Origin: Deltaproteobacteria bacterium RIFOXYD12_FULL_56_24
Lineage (GTDB): Bacteria; Desulfobacterota; Desulfobulbia; Desulfobulbales; Desulfurivibrionaceae
Assembly (NCBI GenBank): GCA_001799285.1
Contig: MGTD01000064.1
Span: 1-64,000, forward strand
DNA length: 64,000 nucleotides
Reading direction: 5' to 3'
Shown here: one piece after another, positions 1 to 8,559 of the stretch
Position numbering within the stretch: the stretch's first letter is position 1
Layout of the letters: every line of letters starts with the position of its first letter
Made by a program: the position numbers and the translations under genes
Notes under the pieces: generated by a model
Database searches by the model: none
Seen by the model: the letters and a program-made list of their open reading frames with translations, nothing else
What the model was told of the DNA's origin: nothing

Positions 1-105
1 CTCTCGGAATTTATCGATAAAGCTGACCAGGCACTGTATTTAGCAAAAAAATCCGGCAGAAATAAAGTGACTGTTTACAAAACAGACGAACTGTCGCTCA
101 ATTAA
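1..105 (+). CDS. C-terminal end of a GGDEF (diguanylate cyclase) protein, partial
   Basis: The first 34 codons in frame 1 are open and end with TAA at 103-105; the rest lies outside the window. The visible residues include A-D-Q-A-L-Y-L-A-K-K-S-G-R-N-K-V, which is the characteristic closing motif of GGDEF domains (ADxALYxAKxxGRN). The protein therefore probably makes cyclic di-GMP, but the active-site GGDEF motif itself cannot be seen, so activity is unknown. It converges on the tatC pseudogene. Confidence 0.75.
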   Translation, partial: LSEFIDKADQALYLAKKSGRNKVTVYKTDELSLN

Positions 106-183
106 GATTTGTTTCAAAGGCCCCAAGCCGCACCCCAACCCCAACTTGCCGCAGCCATTTTTTCTTCCCAATTCCCACAACCA

Positions 184-935
184 TCAATGACCTGTCTCAG
201 CAAACCCGGCCAGCCTCTTTCTCCCCAGCAGCCAAACCGCCACGATACTCACCTCATAAAGCACAATCAGGGGAAAAGCCATGAGGCACTGATTGATTAC
301 GTCCGGGGTGGGGGTGAGAATGGCGGCGATGACAAAGGCGAGCAGGATGGCGTATTTGCGGTACCGGTTCAGAAAAGAGGCGTTCACCATGCCCATCTTG
401 GCCAGCAGCACCATGAAGATGGGTAGCTCGAAGATAACCCCAAAGGCGATGAGCAGCCGCAGGCAAAGGGAAAAATACTCCTTTACCGTGGGCATGGGGC
501 TTAAAAAGTCGTTGGAATAGCCGAGCAAAAATTTGAAGGCCGGAGGAAAAACCACGAAATAGCCGAAGGCGGCCCCGCCAAAGAAAAACAGGGAGGAGAG
601 CAGAGTGAAGGGCAGCATCACCTTTTTTTCATGCTGGTATAAGCCTGGGGCGACAAAACGCCAGAGCTGGTAAAAGATCACCGGGCTGGCCAGGAGAAGC
701 CCGGAAACCAGGGAAAGCTTTAGATAAAAAAAAACCCTTCCTGATAAGAGGTAAAGATCAGGCTGGAGCCTGACGGCATGACATCGTAGAGGGGCTTGAA
801 AAGCAACTGGCCAAGCTCCTTGCTCCAGGACCAAGACAGCGCAAACCCTGCCACCGTGGCGAGCACCGAATAAATCAAGCAGCTGCGCAACTCTCTTAAG
901 TGTTCCGTAAGCCCCTGTTTTTGAAAATCATCCAT
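184..935 (-). pseudogene. tatC: Twin-arginine translocase TatC, split by a frameshift
   Basis: TatC is the multi-spanning membrane receptor for folded twin-arginine substrates. The start (ATG at 935) gives MDDFQKQGLTEHLRELRSCL, with the conserved HLxELR N-terminal motif. The frame stops at 720 just after SYQEGFFFI. The rest of TatC, beginning FYLKLSLVSGL and running through the remaining membrane segments, is in the next frame down to 184. The break is at a run of nine T in the coding strand (726-734). One extra T restores EGFFFYLKL and a 250-residue protein of normal TatC length. It could be a true mutation, a homopolymer sequencing error, or a gene rescued by transcriptional slippage. No tatA/tatB lies next to it; a second, intact tatC is at 29448-30179. 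Confidence 0.85.
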
Positions 936-973
936 ACCCAAACCCGCTTTGTTTTCTAGTAAACTGCAACTTT

Positions 974-1672
974 TTAATCGACAACTGCTACGCCAAGGGC
1001 ATCCTTGATTTGCATGCTCAATTTCCACAGCGGCGTAATCTTGCGTATCCTTTTCGGCGGCAGCAGATCCCACAAAATCCTCTGCCCGGCATGGCCGCCT
1101 GAATTATGCAGGGCAATACCCTCTGCGGTTATAAAGCCGTTCAGCCGGATATCCCAGATGCCGCACTCTATTTCCTGGGCAATAATCTGCGCCTGCTCTC
1201 CAAGGGCGTAGGCTTCCGCCTCTGGGGCAAGGCCGTGCAGCTCAGCGAGGATGGCAACCGCCAGGTCGAAAAAGCCCTTGCCCTCGCCGACAAAATATCC
1301 AGCCGGGTCCACGGCCAGGCAATCGGTGAGCAGCAGACCGACCGGCACCCGGCAAAGCTCCTCCGCCGCAACCTTCCGCCCGTACTGAACCAGCCCCTTG
1401 TATCCCACGGCATAGATCAGGTGCTTGAAGGGTATCTCATACGGCTTCAGGAGATAAAAACCCTCCTTCAAGCCGGGCGCAGGAACCAACAGCTCCTTGC
1501 CGTCGGTCAGGGCGTTGATCCTGACCTGTTGCAATCTCGCAGTCGGACCGACAAATATCCTCTTGGCCTCCTGATACCCATCAAGACGACGCACCAGCTC
1601 CGCGGATTTGCCGGACGCTTTCCCCTCCGGCGCATCCGGAAAATCCGTCCGCACCGATTCTTTGGTAATCAT
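974..1672 (-). CDS. 5-formyltetrahydrofolate cyclo-ligase family protein
   Basis: The 232-residue product looks like the MTHFS family, which closes 5-formyl-THF to 5,10-methenyl-THF using ATP. Supporting segments are the basic N-terminal part, FVGPTARLQQVRINAL, the central KPYEIPFKHLIYAVGYKGLV, and VGEGKGFFDLAVAIL in the position of the usual GxGxGYYD nucleotide-binding motif. The last part (ITPLWKLSMQIKDAL) resembles divergent MTHFS-domain proteins, and the match to the canonical short enzyme is loose, so the substrate is uncertain. It sits between the carboxypeptidase terminator and tatC, with a 38-bp gap to tatC, and may be cotranscribed with it. Confidence 0.6.
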   Translation of the reverse strand: MITKESVRTDFPDAPEGKASGKSAELVRRLDGYQEAKRIFVGPTARLQQVRINALTDGKELLVPAPGLKEGFYLLKPYEIPFKHLIYAVGYKGLVQYGRKVAAEELCRVPVGLLLTDCLAVDPAGYFVGEGKGFFDLAVAILAELHGLAPEAEAYALGEQAQIIAQEIECGIWDIRLNGFITAEGIALHNSGGHAGQRILWDLLPPKRIRKITPLWKLSMQIKDALGVAVVD

Positions 1673-1697
1673 GGTTCCCCGCGCTGCTGTTCTCTAC

Positions 1698-1734
1698 AAA
1701 AAAAAAACCGACAGGCTGATCCCGTCGGTTTTTT
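1698..1734. terminator. Bidirectional intrinsic terminator
   Basis: A perfect 7-bp stem AACCGAC/GTCGGTT (1706-1712 and 1724-1730) has an 11-nt loop. It is flanked by a run of A on the left and a run of T on the right, so it can work on both strands. It lies just past the carboxypeptidase gene. Confidence 0.8.
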
Positions 1735-1754
1735 CCCTGTTATGACGATCACTC

Positions 1755-2933
1755 TTAGAGCTTGTCTTTCTTATTTTCCCCGGTCAACATGGCGTACTGC
1801 AGATGCTCTTTAGCCATGTTCTCCTGCTCGACCCGGGAAACCCGCACGCCATCGGCACCCTTCCCAGGCAACCGAGAGGCCATTTCCTGTCTGGCAAAGC
1901 CGTGCTCGACCAGGGTGGCTACATCAGTCCACATAGAAGAGCTGCCCAGCAAGGAAACAATTATAATCTGATTGCCGCGCTTAAATTTGCCGACATAGGT
2001 TTTCCCCGCCGCATTCGTATAGCCGGTTTTTCCGCCAACCGCCCCATCCAGGGTCCACAAAGCCCGGTTATGACTGCGCACCAGCTTGCCGTCACTGTTG
2101 CGCATCTTGGTGGCCGCCATGAGCTCGGCAAACTCGGGATTATGCATGGCCCGGTTGAAAACCGTGGCCAGATCGCGGGCCGTGGTCTGCTGTCCTGGCT
2201 TGGTCAAACCATTGGCGCTTTTGCAGATGGTATTCCGTGCGCCAAGGGCCTCGGCCTTTTTGGTCATCAATCTGGCAAAAGCCTTTTCGGAACCGGCAAG
2301 CTTCTCCGCCAAGGCCACACTGGCATCATTTGCCGAAGCAAGCAGCACGGCGTTAATTAAATCGGCGGCCAGGTAGAAAACGCCCTTTCTCAGATGAATC
2401 TTCGAAGCCGGCATATTCGCCGCATAAGCGCTGGCTTTAACCATTTCCTTGCCATCAAGCTTTTCTATGGCGATAAGCCCGGTGAGGACTTTTATGGTGC
2501 TGGCTGGTTGACCGGGACGGTCAGCATTGCGGTCGTACAAAACCTGGCCGGTTTTGGCATCCATGATATAGGCGCTGCGGCAGGAGAGTTTCCTCTTCAG
2601 TTTGGCGGGATTTTCGGTTGCAGCTGCGTATGACACAGGCTGTTTACCCGAAATATTGAGTACAGGCGTTGCAATGGTTGCGGCCGTGTATGAAGGCGCA
2701 GGCTGTGATTCCGCCGCCAGTTTTCGCTTCAACTCGTTCAGGGCAGCACGGGTATCTTCCGGGCTTCTTTCCTGCTTTTCCGCCGTATTGCCCTGAGCAG
2801 GCGCAAACTTGTGCACCGAACGCAAAGATACAGCTTTTACATTTTTCCCTTGAATTTTCGCAACAGCAGGAGAAGCAAACAGAAAAACCAGCAAGGCAAC
2901 AGAGAGAAGCCGTCGGCAAAAAACATGGCTCAT
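1755..2933 (-). CDS. D-alanyl-D-alanine carboxypeptidase (peptidase S11, PBP5/6 type)
   Basis: This periplasmic enzyme trims the terminal D-Ala of peptidoglycan stem peptides. A signal peptide (about residues 1-25, ending SPAVA) is followed by roughly 90 low-complexity residues and then the S11 domain. The three active-site motifs are S145-TI-K148, S200-A-N202 and K302-T-G304 within GGKTGYTNAAGKTYVG. The usual C-terminal beta domain and amphipathic membrane anchor of PBP5 are not evident, so it is more DacF/short-PBP like. ATG at 2933 is preceded by GAAGGTGG at a good distance. Confidence 0.9.
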   Translation of the reverse strand: MSHVFCRRLLSVALLVFLFASPAVAKIQGKNVKAVSLRSVHKFAPAQGNTAEKQERSPEDTRAALNELKRKLAAESQPAPSYTAATIATPVLNISGKQPVSYAAATENPAKLKRKLSCRSAYIMDAKTGQVLYDRNADRPGQPASTIKVLTGLIAIEKLDGKEMVKASAYAANMPASKIHLRKGVFYLAADLINAVLLASANDASVALAEKLAGSEKAFARLMTKKAEALGARNTICKSANGLTKPGQQTTARDLATVFNRAMHNPEFAELMAATKMRNSDGKLVRSHNRALWTLDGAVGGKTGYTNAAGKTYVGKFKRGNQIIIVSLLGSSSMWTDVATLVEHGFARQEMASRLPGKGADGVRVSRVEQENMAKEHLQYAMLTGENKKDKL

Positions 2934-3169
2934 AGTATATCCACCTTCAGGTTGAAAAATTTATTCAAAAAAGGCGTATAATTTCAAACTATCAGAGATA
3001 TATATGCTTCGATTTTTGAACTATATTTGATCCTTGCTTGTAAAATCAAGCTTTTTCTGAGCTTGTCATCCCATCCTGTTGATTTATCGTTTTTACAAAC
3101 ACCAAAAAAAAATAAAACACCAAACTCGCAGGGTATCACGCCTGAAACGCCAGCCCCCAGTTTTGCAGA

Positions 3170-4266
<1,097 letters not shown>

Positions 4267-4318
4267 GTCTTTTGGAGGGTTCAGTGAGGAACCTTCATTC
4301 CCCATAAATCTCCTCATT

Positions 4319-4777
4319 CTAGGCATGTGTCCCAACAATCCAGAAAATCCCAAATTCGGTGCTGAACATGCAAAGTCCAGCCGCGCCCATCAGGGCTTCC
4401 GGAGAAAAATCGTCAAGCACCCTGGTTTGCGGAATAGCCAGCGAGGCCGTGCCCCCGGGATCCAGCTTGCCAAGCAGGCTGCCGATGGCCATGTTTGCCG
4501 TTTCCGCCGCCGTGTCGATGATCTGCCGGTCTACCACCGTATCCTCGTCAACCCCGAGGAAATTGATGGTGATATTCTTGCCGAGTTCCCAGGGAAAATA
4601 AAAAAGAAAACTGCCGTTGAAGCCACCGGAATAGCTGATCTTGGCCTCAATGAACCTGCCGCCGATAACTTCTTCCTTGCCGGGCGCCTCTTCAAGCGGC
4701 TCCAGAAAAACAAAAAACATGGTTTCAAAGACCTCTGAAAAAGTCTCAAGTATAACCAGCCGCAAATTTTCATCCAT
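4319..4777 (-). CDS. cheX: CheX/CheC-type chemotaxis phosphatase
   Basis: The CheC/CheX/FliY family dephosphorylates CheY-P. This 152-residue protein carries the family signature D88-x3-E92-x2-N95 (DTAAETAN), followed by P116 about 20 residues later, which are the catalytic Glu/Asn helix and conserved Pro. A single signature, as in CheX, favours CheX over two-motif CheC. The start ATG at 4777 has GGGGGAAG upstream. It lies between cheY and cheB, so it is probably the signal terminator for one of the local receiver proteins. Confidence 0.85.
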   Translation of the reverse strand: MDENLRLVILETFSEVFETMFFVFLEPLEEAPGKEEVIGGRFIEAKISYSGGFNGSFLFYFPWELGKNITINFLGVDEDTVVDRQIIDTAAETANMAIGSLLGKLDPGGTASLAIPQTRVLDDFSPEALMGAAGLCMFSTEFGIFWIVGTHA

Positions 4778-4867
4778 TCAATCTTCCCCCTCGGCTCTTT
4801 CCCGCAATTGATCACAGGGCACAATATCTGGTTGGCAGTTTTGCGCCACCCGCTCAGCTGTTAATGG

Positions 4868-5073
4868 GTAAGCGGTCACAAGGCCCCACATCTTGCGGCG
4901 ATCGGCCCGGTTCACGGACAAAAGTACGCATTCGCCGTCCCGCTTATAGCTGAGCTTGGCAGCTTGCCTGCCAAGAGAAACTTATACCCTCTGGGTGCGC
5001 GAACCTGCGGCACCCTGTGGCCGCTTATTTCGTGGTTATTTGACCTTTGTAGGCTTACCCCGTGATTGGTTAC
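4868..5073 (-). mobile_element. IS66-type MITE, subtype C, with perfect 8-bp target duplication
   Basis: The 206-bp element begins GTAAGCGGTCACA and ends CGTGATTGGTTAC (inverse GTAACCAATCACG). It is flanked on both sides by the direct repeat GTTAATGG (4860-4867, 5074-5081). Its larger part is an imperfect hairpin: GTAAGCGGTCACAAGGCCCC against GGCACCCTGTGGCCGCTTAT. The rest is an arm of about 45 bp. A family-A hairpin is inserted in the loop at 4947-5000. It separates cheY from cheX in the che cluster. Confidence 0.85.
4947..5000 (+). repeat. Family-A double hairpin nested in the MITE
   Basis: Stem CTTGGCAG (4956-4963), loop CTTGC, stem CTGCCAAG (4969-4976), then CTTATACCC-TCT-GGGTG. Both sides of the first stem differ from the common TTGAGCAG/CTGCTCAA in matching positions, so pairing is kept. 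Sister MITE copies lack this insert and read straight from CCCGCTTG into CCGCAACCTG. Confidence 0.75.
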
Positions 5074-5091
5074 GTTAATGGAACGCGGCGC

Positions 5092-5529
5092 CTAAAAATC
5101 ACCATCTGCACCGGCCTCTTCTTCCTGATTCTCTTTTCGTCTGTGTGCATAAGCCTTTTCCAGTACTTCGTAAAGAACCGTTTTGATGGTTTCCGGCTGG
5201 AAAGGTTTCTTCACATAGCCCGCGACCCCGAGCTTTCGCGCTTCTTCCTGGCGGGCCTCGCTGGCCTCGGTGGAAATGAAAATCAGGGGGATTTTCTTAA
5301 GTTCCTCATCTTCGCTGATCTTCCGCAACAGCTCCATCCCGCCCATCTCCGGCATGTTGATGTCCGACAGGATGACATCAATCCAGTTTTGCGCCAAGAC
5401 AGCCAAAGCCTCTTTGCCATTGGCCGCCTCATGAAACTCTCCGACCGGCACCCCGGACATGCCCACGGTCCTTTTGATCACAGCCCGCATGGTTTCAGAG
5501 TCATCTGCCACCAAAATATTGAAAGCCAT
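5092..5529 (-). CDS. CheY-like single-domain response regulator
   Basis: A receiver domain of about 125 residues with acidic pocket DD at 9-10, phospho-acceptor D56 (LSDINMPEMGG), the Thr/Ser at FISTEAS and K in VKKPFQPE. It ends in an unusual acidic tail (ENQEEEAGADGDF). An upstream in-frame GTG (5544) exists, but ATG 5529 is better placed behind GGAAGTGGGAG and gives the standard MAFNILVADDSE start. It is one of three stand-alone receivers in the window and sits inside the che cluster, so it probably takes phosphate from the local CheA. Confidence 0.9.
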   Translation of the reverse strand: MAFNILVADDSETMRAVIKRTVGMSGVPVGEFHEAANGKEALAVLAQNWIDVILSDINMPEMGGMELLRKISEDEELKKIPLIFISTEASEARQEEARKLGVAGYVKKPFQPETIKTVLYEVLEKAYAHRRKENQEEEAGADGDF

Positions 5530-5553
5530 CGCCCTATCTCCCACTTCCTTAAA

Positions 5554-6399
5554 TTATATGTGAAAAAGCTCCTGCGCCCGGTCGATCTCCGTAAGAAGAT
5601 TGGCCATACACAGCTCCAGGTGCATCGGGGTAATGCCAAATCTTTTCAGCCCCCCGCCCTGTATTTTCACAGCCAGGCCATCAGCCCCGACTCCGATCCC
5701 CATGCTGATGACCAAGGCATTGGCCAAGGCCACGATTGCGGTAAGGGGGTCCTTTTCCAGAGCATCCGGATCATGGTGCTGCAAAACAGCCAGCTCAATC
5801 TCCTTGGGGAAACCCCACTGACTCATGATCATCCCGCCAAGTTCGGCATGGGATGCCCCCACCAGCTCCTTCTCCGCCTCGCCAAAAGAACAACCTTCCT
5901 GAACAACCTTCATCATGATCTTCTTAAAATCATCGGCAACAAAACTGCTCAAAAACCGTTTGCCGATGTCATGCAGCAGCCCTGCCGTGTAAGCGCTGCC
6001 CTGATCAACATCCTTGATATACTTGCCCAGCTCCTTGGCCATTATGCCCACGGCAATGGAATGTTTCCACAACTCCCCCTGATCCAGCTTATAGCCTTCT
6101 CCGGCGGCACCTTTATAAAAACGTGCGCTGCTGCTGGTAATGATGATATTTTTCAGTGTGTCATTGCCGACAATGACCAGGGCCTCATCCAGGGAAGAAA
6201 CCTTGCGGGGCAGGCCAAAGTAAGCGGCGTTGCAGATTTTCAGCACATTGGCTGTAATTACCTGATCGTATTGAATGACCTCGGCCAGAGCGGTGGTGCT
6301 CACCTCCGGGTCGTTCAGCATCTCGGCAACCCGCTGCGCCACCTTGGGAAAAGGCGGGACATGTTTTACCAGGGCAAGTATCTCTTCCAGGCGGTTCAT
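5554..6399 (-). CDS. HDOD-domain signalling protein
   Basis: The 281-residue protein is a single HDOD domain, related to HD-GYP phosphodiesterases but usually without a complete catalytic HD set. It starts MNRLEEILALVKHVPPFPKVAQRV. It contains ITANVLKICNAAYFGLPRKV and the segment YTAGLLHDIGKRFL, which keeps an HD pair. HDOD proteins are common in che and flagellar loci of deltaproteobacteria, and their molecular role is poorly defined. Its ATG overlaps the cheD stop by 4 bp (ATGA), so it is translationally coupled to cheD. Confidence 0.85.
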   Translation of the reverse strand: MNRLEEILALVKHVPPFPKVAQRVAEMLNDPEVSTTALAEVIQYDQVITANVLKICNAAYFGLPRKVSSLDEALVIVGNDTLKNIIITSSSARFYKGAAGEGYKLDQGELWKHSIAVGIMAKELGKYIKDVDQGSAYTAGLLHDIGKRFLSSFVADDFKKIMMKVVQEGCSFGEAEKELVGASHAELGGMIMSQWGFPKEIELAVLQHHDPDALEKDPLTAIVALANALVISMGIGVGADGLAVKIQGGGLKRFGITPMHLELCMANLLTEIDRAQELFHI

Positions 6400-6875
6400 A
6401 GCTCAAACTCCCCTCTTCCAGAAACCTTCAGATAAGTAACCCCTGTCCCGACATCCAGGCTAACCGTCCGGTTTCCGGTGCCGCCGACATCTTCCTTGGC
6501 CAACATGATCTGGTTCTTCCAGAACATCTTACGCAGAACCGCCTGGTTTCGCTTCCCGATATTAAAGATCCCGGCACTGTCCATAATTTGCGAGCCACCG
6601 ACCGCCTTGACAATCAACCGACTTTTAAGGGCGCCGAACTTGTAGGTTTCCTTGAACAACCGGGGGATGCCGGTATCCGCAAACATGAAGGGCTTGACCT
6701 CCGCCTTCTCCTTGTCAAGGTTGGAATCCGGCAGCATATAATGCAGCATCCCCCCAACCCTTGCCACCGGGTCCCAAATTACCACCCCGATGCAGGAGCC
6801 GAGGGAATAGGTAATCAGGACATCGTCCGGCTTATTGCTGATTTTCATATCTGAAATGCCAACGATTATCTTCAT
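6396..6875 (-). CDS. cheD: Chemoreceptor glutamine deamidase CheD
   Basis: CheD deamidates specific glutamines on chemoreceptors and in many species is a partner of CheC/CheX. The 159-residue product has the catalytic Cys and His in their family contexts: C28 in YSLGSCIGVV and H45 in GGMLHYMLPDS. VGGSQIMD is also typical. The start ATG at 6875 follows CAAGGAGCGC. CheX two genes downstream fits the known CheC-CheD relationship, although binding here is only inferred. Confidence 0.93.
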   Translation of the reverse strand: MKIIVGISDMKISNKPDDVLITYSLGSCIGVVIWDPVARVGGMLHYMLPDSNLDKEKAEVKPFMFADTGIPRLFKETYKFGALKSRLIVKAVGGSQIMDSAGIFNIGKRNQAVLRKMFWKNQIMLAKEDVGGTGNRTVSLDVGTGVTYLKVSGRGEFEL

Positions 6876-6925
6876 GCGCTCCTTGTCCTGTAACCGTCAT
6901 GCCCCCAGGCAACAGACTTTATTTT

Positions 6926-7121
6926 GTAACTAGGCCCATCCGGGAACGGCCCTTTCGCCCGATTGCTGCGTTGCTCAGCCGCCGAAAAATGCCCACGTAC
7001 TGTATGCACGCGAAGTTTATGCCCCACAGGGGTGCCGTCCCGCTTCCCGCAACCTGGGGCACTGCTGAATAGTTACGGTTTGGTGGTTCGAGCCATTTCC
7101 GGCAGTAAGCTGAATAGTTAC
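6926..7121 (-). mobile_element. IS66-type MITE, diverged subtype B, at the cheR stop codon
   Basis: The element runs from GTAACTAGG to GCTGAATAGTTAC. Its arm (7063-7121) has GTTACGGTTTGG and ATTTCCGG in the same order as the other subtype-B copies, and the hairpin part keeps GCTGCGTTGCTCAGCC and the GCGAAG block. The flanks TTTATTTT (6918-6925) and TTCATTTT (7122-7129) match at 7 of 8 positions. The right-hand duplication contains the cheR stop codon (TCA on the plus strand at 7123-7125). Confidence 0.75.
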
Positions 7122-7122
7122 T

Positions 7123-7974
7123 TCATTTTTTCTGATATGCGGTCGCATCAATCTGAACAAAATTATGCTTCAACCCACTGATACTTTCGGAATGGCCGAT
7201 AAAAAGATAGCCGCCTGGGGTGAGCGCCTGGTAAAATTTGCTCACCAGCTCCTGTTGGGTTTCCCGGTTGAAATAGATCATGACATTGCGGCAGAAAATT
7301 ACATCAATGGCCTCGCGCCAGGGGAAGTCGCCCATGAGGTTGAAATGGTCAAAGTGCACCATCCGGCGCAACTCTTCCTTCACCTTCACATAGCCCTCTG
7401 AGTTGCCGACCCCTTTCTGAAAATATTTTTTCAAAAATGGCTTGGGCACCTTGGCAATCCTTTCCTCGGCATAGACTCCACTCTTCGCTTGCGCCAAAAC
7501 CTTACTGGAAATATCCGTGGCCATGATTCGATAACGCGTCCCAGCATGCTGATTGACAAAATTTGCCACCACCATGGCCATGGTGTATGGCTCTTCCCCC
7601 GAAGAACTGGCGGAAGACCAGAAAAGGATCTCCTTGTTTTTCCCCCGACCTTCCTTGACAAAGGCGGGCAAAACAATGGAGTCCAGGATCTCGAAATGGG
7701 AGTTTTCCCTGAAGAATGAAGTAAAATTGGTGGAAACGCTGTCAATGAACTGGACAAGCTCTGCTCCGGATCTATCGTTGACTAGATACTCATAGTACTC
7801 ATTAAACGATTCTATCCCGGTGGCCCGCAGTCTTTTGCCCAGGCGGGCGTTCAACAACTCTTTTTTTTCCGGCTTAAGAAAGATCCCAGTTTTTTCATAC
7901 ACCAGATCGCTGAATTTTTGAAACAATCCATCGGTGAGCCGCTGATAGCTGACTCCGTTAAAATTCGATGCCAC
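7123..7974 (-). CDS. cheR: Chemotaxis protein methyltransferase CheR
   Basis: CheR methylates receptor glutamates with SAM. The 283-residue protein has the all-helical N-terminal domain (DLVYEKTGIFLKPEKKELL, LGKRLRATGIESF). The Rossmann domain follows, with TNFTSFFRENSHFEIL, WSSASSSGEEPYTMAM, IDVIFCRNVMIYFN and GGYLFIGHSES, all standard CheR blocks. The start is GTG at 7974 behind AAGGGGGCGG. Its stop lies inside the target duplication of the adjoining MITE, so the element entered exactly at the 3' end without changing the protein. Confidence 0.95.
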   Translation of the reverse strand: MASNFNGVSYQRLTDGLFQKFSDLVYEKTGIFLKPEKKELLNARLGKRLRATGIESFNEYYEYLVNDRSGAELVQFIDSVSTNFTSFFRENSHFEILDSIVLPAFVKEGRGKNKEILFWSSASSSGEEPYTMAMVVANFVNQHAGTRYRIMATDISSKVLAQAKSGVYAEERIAKVPKPFLKKYFQKGVGNSEGYVKVKEELRRMVHFDHFNLMGDFPWREAIDVIFCRNVMIYFNRETQQELVSKFYQALTPGGYLFIGHSESISGLKHNFVQIDATAYQKK

Positions 7975-8013
7975 AAACCGCCCCCTTGTATCCAGACAAA
8001 AAAAATCCCCCTT

Positions 8014-8514
8014 TTAGGATTGCAAATGCTGCAACAGCCCTTCACCAACCACCCTGTTCACATCAAGCAATATCTTCACTTCGCCTTTCACTTTCGCCAT
8101 GCCCAGAATATTCTCGGTTTCAGATGAAGAACCGAGGGAGGGAGGCGGCTCGATTTCACCGGCAGAGACATTCAGGACTTCAGAAACTGAATCCACGACC
8201 ATGCCGACCTGCACCGGGGATGTTTGCCCCTGGACTTCGACCACTATGACACAGGTTCTCTCGTCGTAATCCTTGTGTTCCATGTTGAATTTTAGCCGCA
8301 GGTCCAACACGGGAATAACCTTGCCCCGCAGGTTGATTACTCCCTTAATATAGTCAGGGGTGTGAGGCACAGCCGTAATCTCCATAACCCCGATGATCTC
8401 CCTGACACTAAGAATTCCGACGCCGTATCCCTCATTCCCCAAGGAAAAGGTGAGATATTTCCCGGCCAGTTCGGTTCCTTGGCCTGTATTCTGCGCTGCG
8501 CTTGCTGCATCCAT
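8014..8514 (-). CDS. cheW: Chemotaxis coupling protein CheW
   Basis: CheW links chemoreceptors to the CheA kinase. The 166-residue product has KYLTFSLGNEGYGVGILSVREIIG, the central VINLRGKVIPVLDLR typical of CheW, and VGMVVDSVSEVLNV. ATG at 8514 is chosen because AAAAGGAGG lies 7 nt upstream. A longer in-frame extension to 8556 has no such site. It lies 45 bp after cheA and 39 bp before cheR. Confidence 0.95.
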   Translation of the reverse strand: MDAASAAQNTGQGTELAGKYLTFSLGNEGYGVGILSVREIIGVMEITAVPHTPDYIKGVINLRGKVIPVLDLRLKFNMEHKDYDERTCVIVVEVQGQTSPVQVGMVVDSVSEVLNVSAGEIEPPPSLGSSSETENILGMAKVKGEVKILLDVNRVVGEGLLQHLQS

Positions 8515-8559
8515 CGACAACCTCCTTTTCCGTGAAAGACCATACAGAACGGACAATAT

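Noticed and set aside
7081-7100. GGTTCGAGCC resembling a tRNA T-loop
   Set aside because: The flanking bases do not form a T-stem or cloverleaf; it lies in a MITE arm.
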